From: Ettlia oleoabundans
Lineage: Eukaryota; Chlorophyta; Chlorophyceae; Chlamydomonadales
Direction of reading: 5' to 3'
DNA: 21,221 nucleotides
Assembly: GCA_019693395.1 (NCBI GenBank)
Contig: JAAMXP010005378.1
Coordinates: 1 to 21,221 of the forward strand
Shown here piece after piece: positions 19,783 through 21,221 of this stretch. A program made the position numbers and the translations under genes. The notes beneath the pieces were generated by a model. That model searched no databases. It was not told where the DNA came from and was given only the letters and a program-made list of their open reading frames with translations. Each line of letters begins with the position of its first letter. Within the stretch, counting starts at the first letter, position 1.

Positions 19783-20247
19783 ATGTGCATCCCCTTTATA
19801 TTCGTGTGTGGGGAGCAGGAGAGCACCAAGGCGGTAGGGCAGGCTCGATACTGCGCCAACTGCGGCACAAAAGTGAGCGGCAGCTTGGTTGGGTGGGCTG
19901 GGTCTGCTGCTCTGCATGCGCCACCTGCCATTCCCTGCTGGCTGCAACTAATGGTTGCATTGCAACAGTATTCGCGTAATTTTCAGGCTGGAGGAGCCTC
20001 CCCGTATGCACTATGCTGGTTTGCCTTGCTGGTTTCCTGCCAAACTGCTGCCACTCTGCTGCACAGCCGCACCCCCCTCAACCGAGCTTGCCATCCCTGC
20101 CCATGCGCTTGCCTTCTTACGCAGGACGGTGCTCGCCTATTTGAAACAAGCTCGCGCTTCCACTTTTGTTTCATCCCGCTGTGCAAGACGGGCAACCGCC
20201 ATCGCTTCTACCGATGCACCACCTGTGGAGCCATGTACCCGGCTTGA
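19783..20247 (+). CDS. Small zinc-ribbon protein (zinc-ribbon 15-like)
   Basis: Two exons, 19783-19872 and 20125-20247, joined in phase 0 by a GTGAGC...GCAG intron, encode 70 residues and TGA. The N-terminal hydrophobic patch IPFIFVCG and the two CxxC knuckles (C24/C27 in YCANCG, C61/C64 in YRCTTCG), separated by an aromatic FHFCFIPLCKTG segment, match the short zinc-ribbon family in fungi and plants (FxFFFxxG, CPxCG, FFIPLxPxGK, CPxCG). It probably binds one zinc; its biological role is not known. ATG context GCCATAATG is acceptable, and the first residues match the family start, which supports this start. Reading through the intron also stays open, but that insertion is not in the family. 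Confidence 0.88.
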   Translation: MCIPFIFVCGEQESTKAVGQARYCANCGTKVSGSLVGWAGSAALHAPPAIPCWLQLMVALQQYSRNFQAGGASPYALCWFALLVSCQTAATLLHSRTPLNRACHPCPCACLLTQDGARLFETSSRFHFCFIPLCKTGNRHRFYRCTTCGAMYPA

Positions 20248-20911
20248 TTCAGCTGGCAGTGGCAGCAACACGGTGGCAACGGCAGCCATGACTGCTACCA
20301 AACCAAGTCGACCAGCGGCTGGATCGTGGTGCATCCTACAGCACCCTAATGCGCTGCATCAAGCAGGCTGATTGCCCCTATTGCCCATGTTGGCACGTCT
20401 TTCTTGCGTGCAAGTAGAGTCCTGCATTCTTTCGGTTTGATTTGTTTCAATTGCTGCTGCTAAGCCTCTCCCTCTTGGTCTCTAATGCATCTCGTGCCTT
20501 GGTTTGCTGGCAGCGCACTGCCCAACCTTTGGACCGTTGTACTGTATGCCAGTTACACCCACCCCGTGCTTGAGACTCTGCTTGAACCTGTGCACTCTGT
20601 GTTGCGGCAGCAAGTGGCGCCTTGCAGAGATGAAGTTGAACAGAAGATTGGGGCATTTAAATGCGCAGTATAATGCGAATATAAGCGCAGCATACCGAAC
20701 TGGTGGCTGGTGTGTGCCAACTATCAAGCCATACAAAATTGACTGATACTTGAAGCATACCAAGAAATGCACCTATACAAAACAACGAATACTGACGCTA
20801 AACGGTTAGTAGCGATACATTTGAAGCAGGAAGCACCGAACCAGCAGAATGTGCCAGACGGCGCAGCCCGCGCGCTCCTTGTCTGTTGCTGCCTGCCACA
20901 CCCTTGTCAAT
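20248..20911. other. Convergent intergenic region at the right side
   Basis: 664 bases between the zinc-ribbon stop and the stop of the facing minus-strand gene. It should hold both 3' UTRs. Besides one minus-strand TGTAA I see no coding frame with family similarity and no RNA gene. Confidence 0.45.
20553..20557 (-). terminator. TGTAA, candidate poly(A) signal of the right-edge gene
   Basis: TGTAA on the minus strand, 354 bases past the TGA of the right-edge gene, a plausible distance for green-algal 3' UTRs. A five-base motif alone is weak evidence. Confidence 0.35.
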
Positions 20912-21040
20912 TCAAGCGTGCTCCTCGCCGATGCTGGCATCATTTTGCAGCAGTGGCTGGCGTAGTCCGAAGCGTGTTGCCGCTTTTTGAGCCTCACTCT
21001 CATAGTCGAAGCGCGCCACGATTCCTATCATGATGCCGGC
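20912..21040 (-). CDS. Last exon of an unidentified gene (5' partial)
   Basis: On the minus strand an acceptor (ATGCAG, AG at 21042-21041) is followed by 42 codons and TGA. The peptide starts AGIMIGIVARFDYESEAQKA and ends DASIGEEHA. The short hydrophobic start followed by a charged amphipathic end would fit a membrane protein's C-terminus. I cannot assign a family. Upstream exons lie beyond the right edge; 21041-21221 looks like intron. The composition and the acceptor make a real terminal exon more likely than chance. Confidence 0.45.
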   Translation of the reverse strand, partial: AGIMIGIVARFDYESEAQKAATRFGLRQPLLQNDASIGEEHA

Positions 21041-21178
21041 CTGCATGTGGGAATTGGGGTTGCTGGGGCTAGTAAGAGCAGGGCATCAGGGCTGCTGGAC
21101 ATGTGCGTAGGAAGTCTAGAGTGCTCGGCAGGAAAGCGAGATGCACTGAGAGAGGGATTGGTATGTGCCACAACGAGA

Positions 21179-21196
21179 ACGTGCGCATACGCACGT
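21179..21196. repeat. 7-bp-stem inverted repeat
   Basis: ACGTGCG and CGCACGT flank a CATA loop, followed by a short GT run. It is probably intronic, with no assigned role. Confidence 0.4.
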
Positions 21197-21221
21197 GTTT
21201 TGTGTGTGTGGAGGGTGGGGG

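Noticed and set aside
1..21221. tRNA, rRNA, CRISPR array, transposase or reverse transcriptase
   Set aside because: I looked for T-loop words, regular spaced repeats and long terminal repeats by eye and saw none that hold up; a covariance-model scan would be decisive.

Overview
This is a eukaryotic nuclear window. Coding sequence is cut into many short exons by introns of about 100 to 460 bases. The acceptors are mostly TGCAG, and the exons join in frame once spliced. High GC, CAG/GCN-rich codon runs (Ala, Gln, Ser, Gly), plant-type secreted SOUL and MAK/LF4-type kinase genes and a Pmp-like beta-helix protein together point to a core green alga (Chlorophyta, for example Chlorophyceae or Trebouxiophyceae). 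The species cannot be named from the sequence.

Layout, left to right. (1) 52-4443, minus: a secreted right-handed beta-helix protein with chlamydial-Pmp-like GGA[VI] and FxxN repeats. Eleven exons are visible and the C-terminus runs off the left edge. (2) 4809-7878, minus: a complete seven-exon MAK/ICK/LF4-family protein kinase with a TDY activation loop. (3) 7879-8549: a divergent intergenic region. (4) 8550-15217, plus: a thirteen-exon, 1236-residue acidic, coiled-coil, RG/Pro-rich protein ending in a C3HC4 RING finger. It contains a 60-bp coding minisatellite. (5) 15218-16263: a convergent intergenic region. (6) 16264-19259, minus: a secreted SOUL/heme-binding protein, probably with ten exons, one of them only 10 nt. 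(7) 19260-19782: a second divergent intergenic region. (8) 19783-20247, plus: a two-exon, 70-residue zinc-ribbon protein. (9) 20912-21040, minus: the last exon of an unidentified gene that runs off the right edge.

The genes look like ordinary neighbours on a eukaryotic chromosome, not one pathway. They fall into two divergent pairs (kinase/RING, SOUL/zinc ribbon), two convergent pairs, and one tight tandem pair (kinase followed by beta-helix gene, 365 bp apart). I found no tRNA, rRNA, CRISPR array, transposon or bacterial operon structure.

The most notable signals are: an apparently high share of GC-AG introns (6 of 38 in my models); a candidate 10-nt microexon in the SOUL gene; an unrecognised RING-protein architecture built from repeated acidic/Pro modules on phase-1 exons; and a tandem beta-helix protein whose two related halves differ strongly in intron density. 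All exon models are by eye: splice consensus, phase agreement and protein-family fit, with no transcript data.
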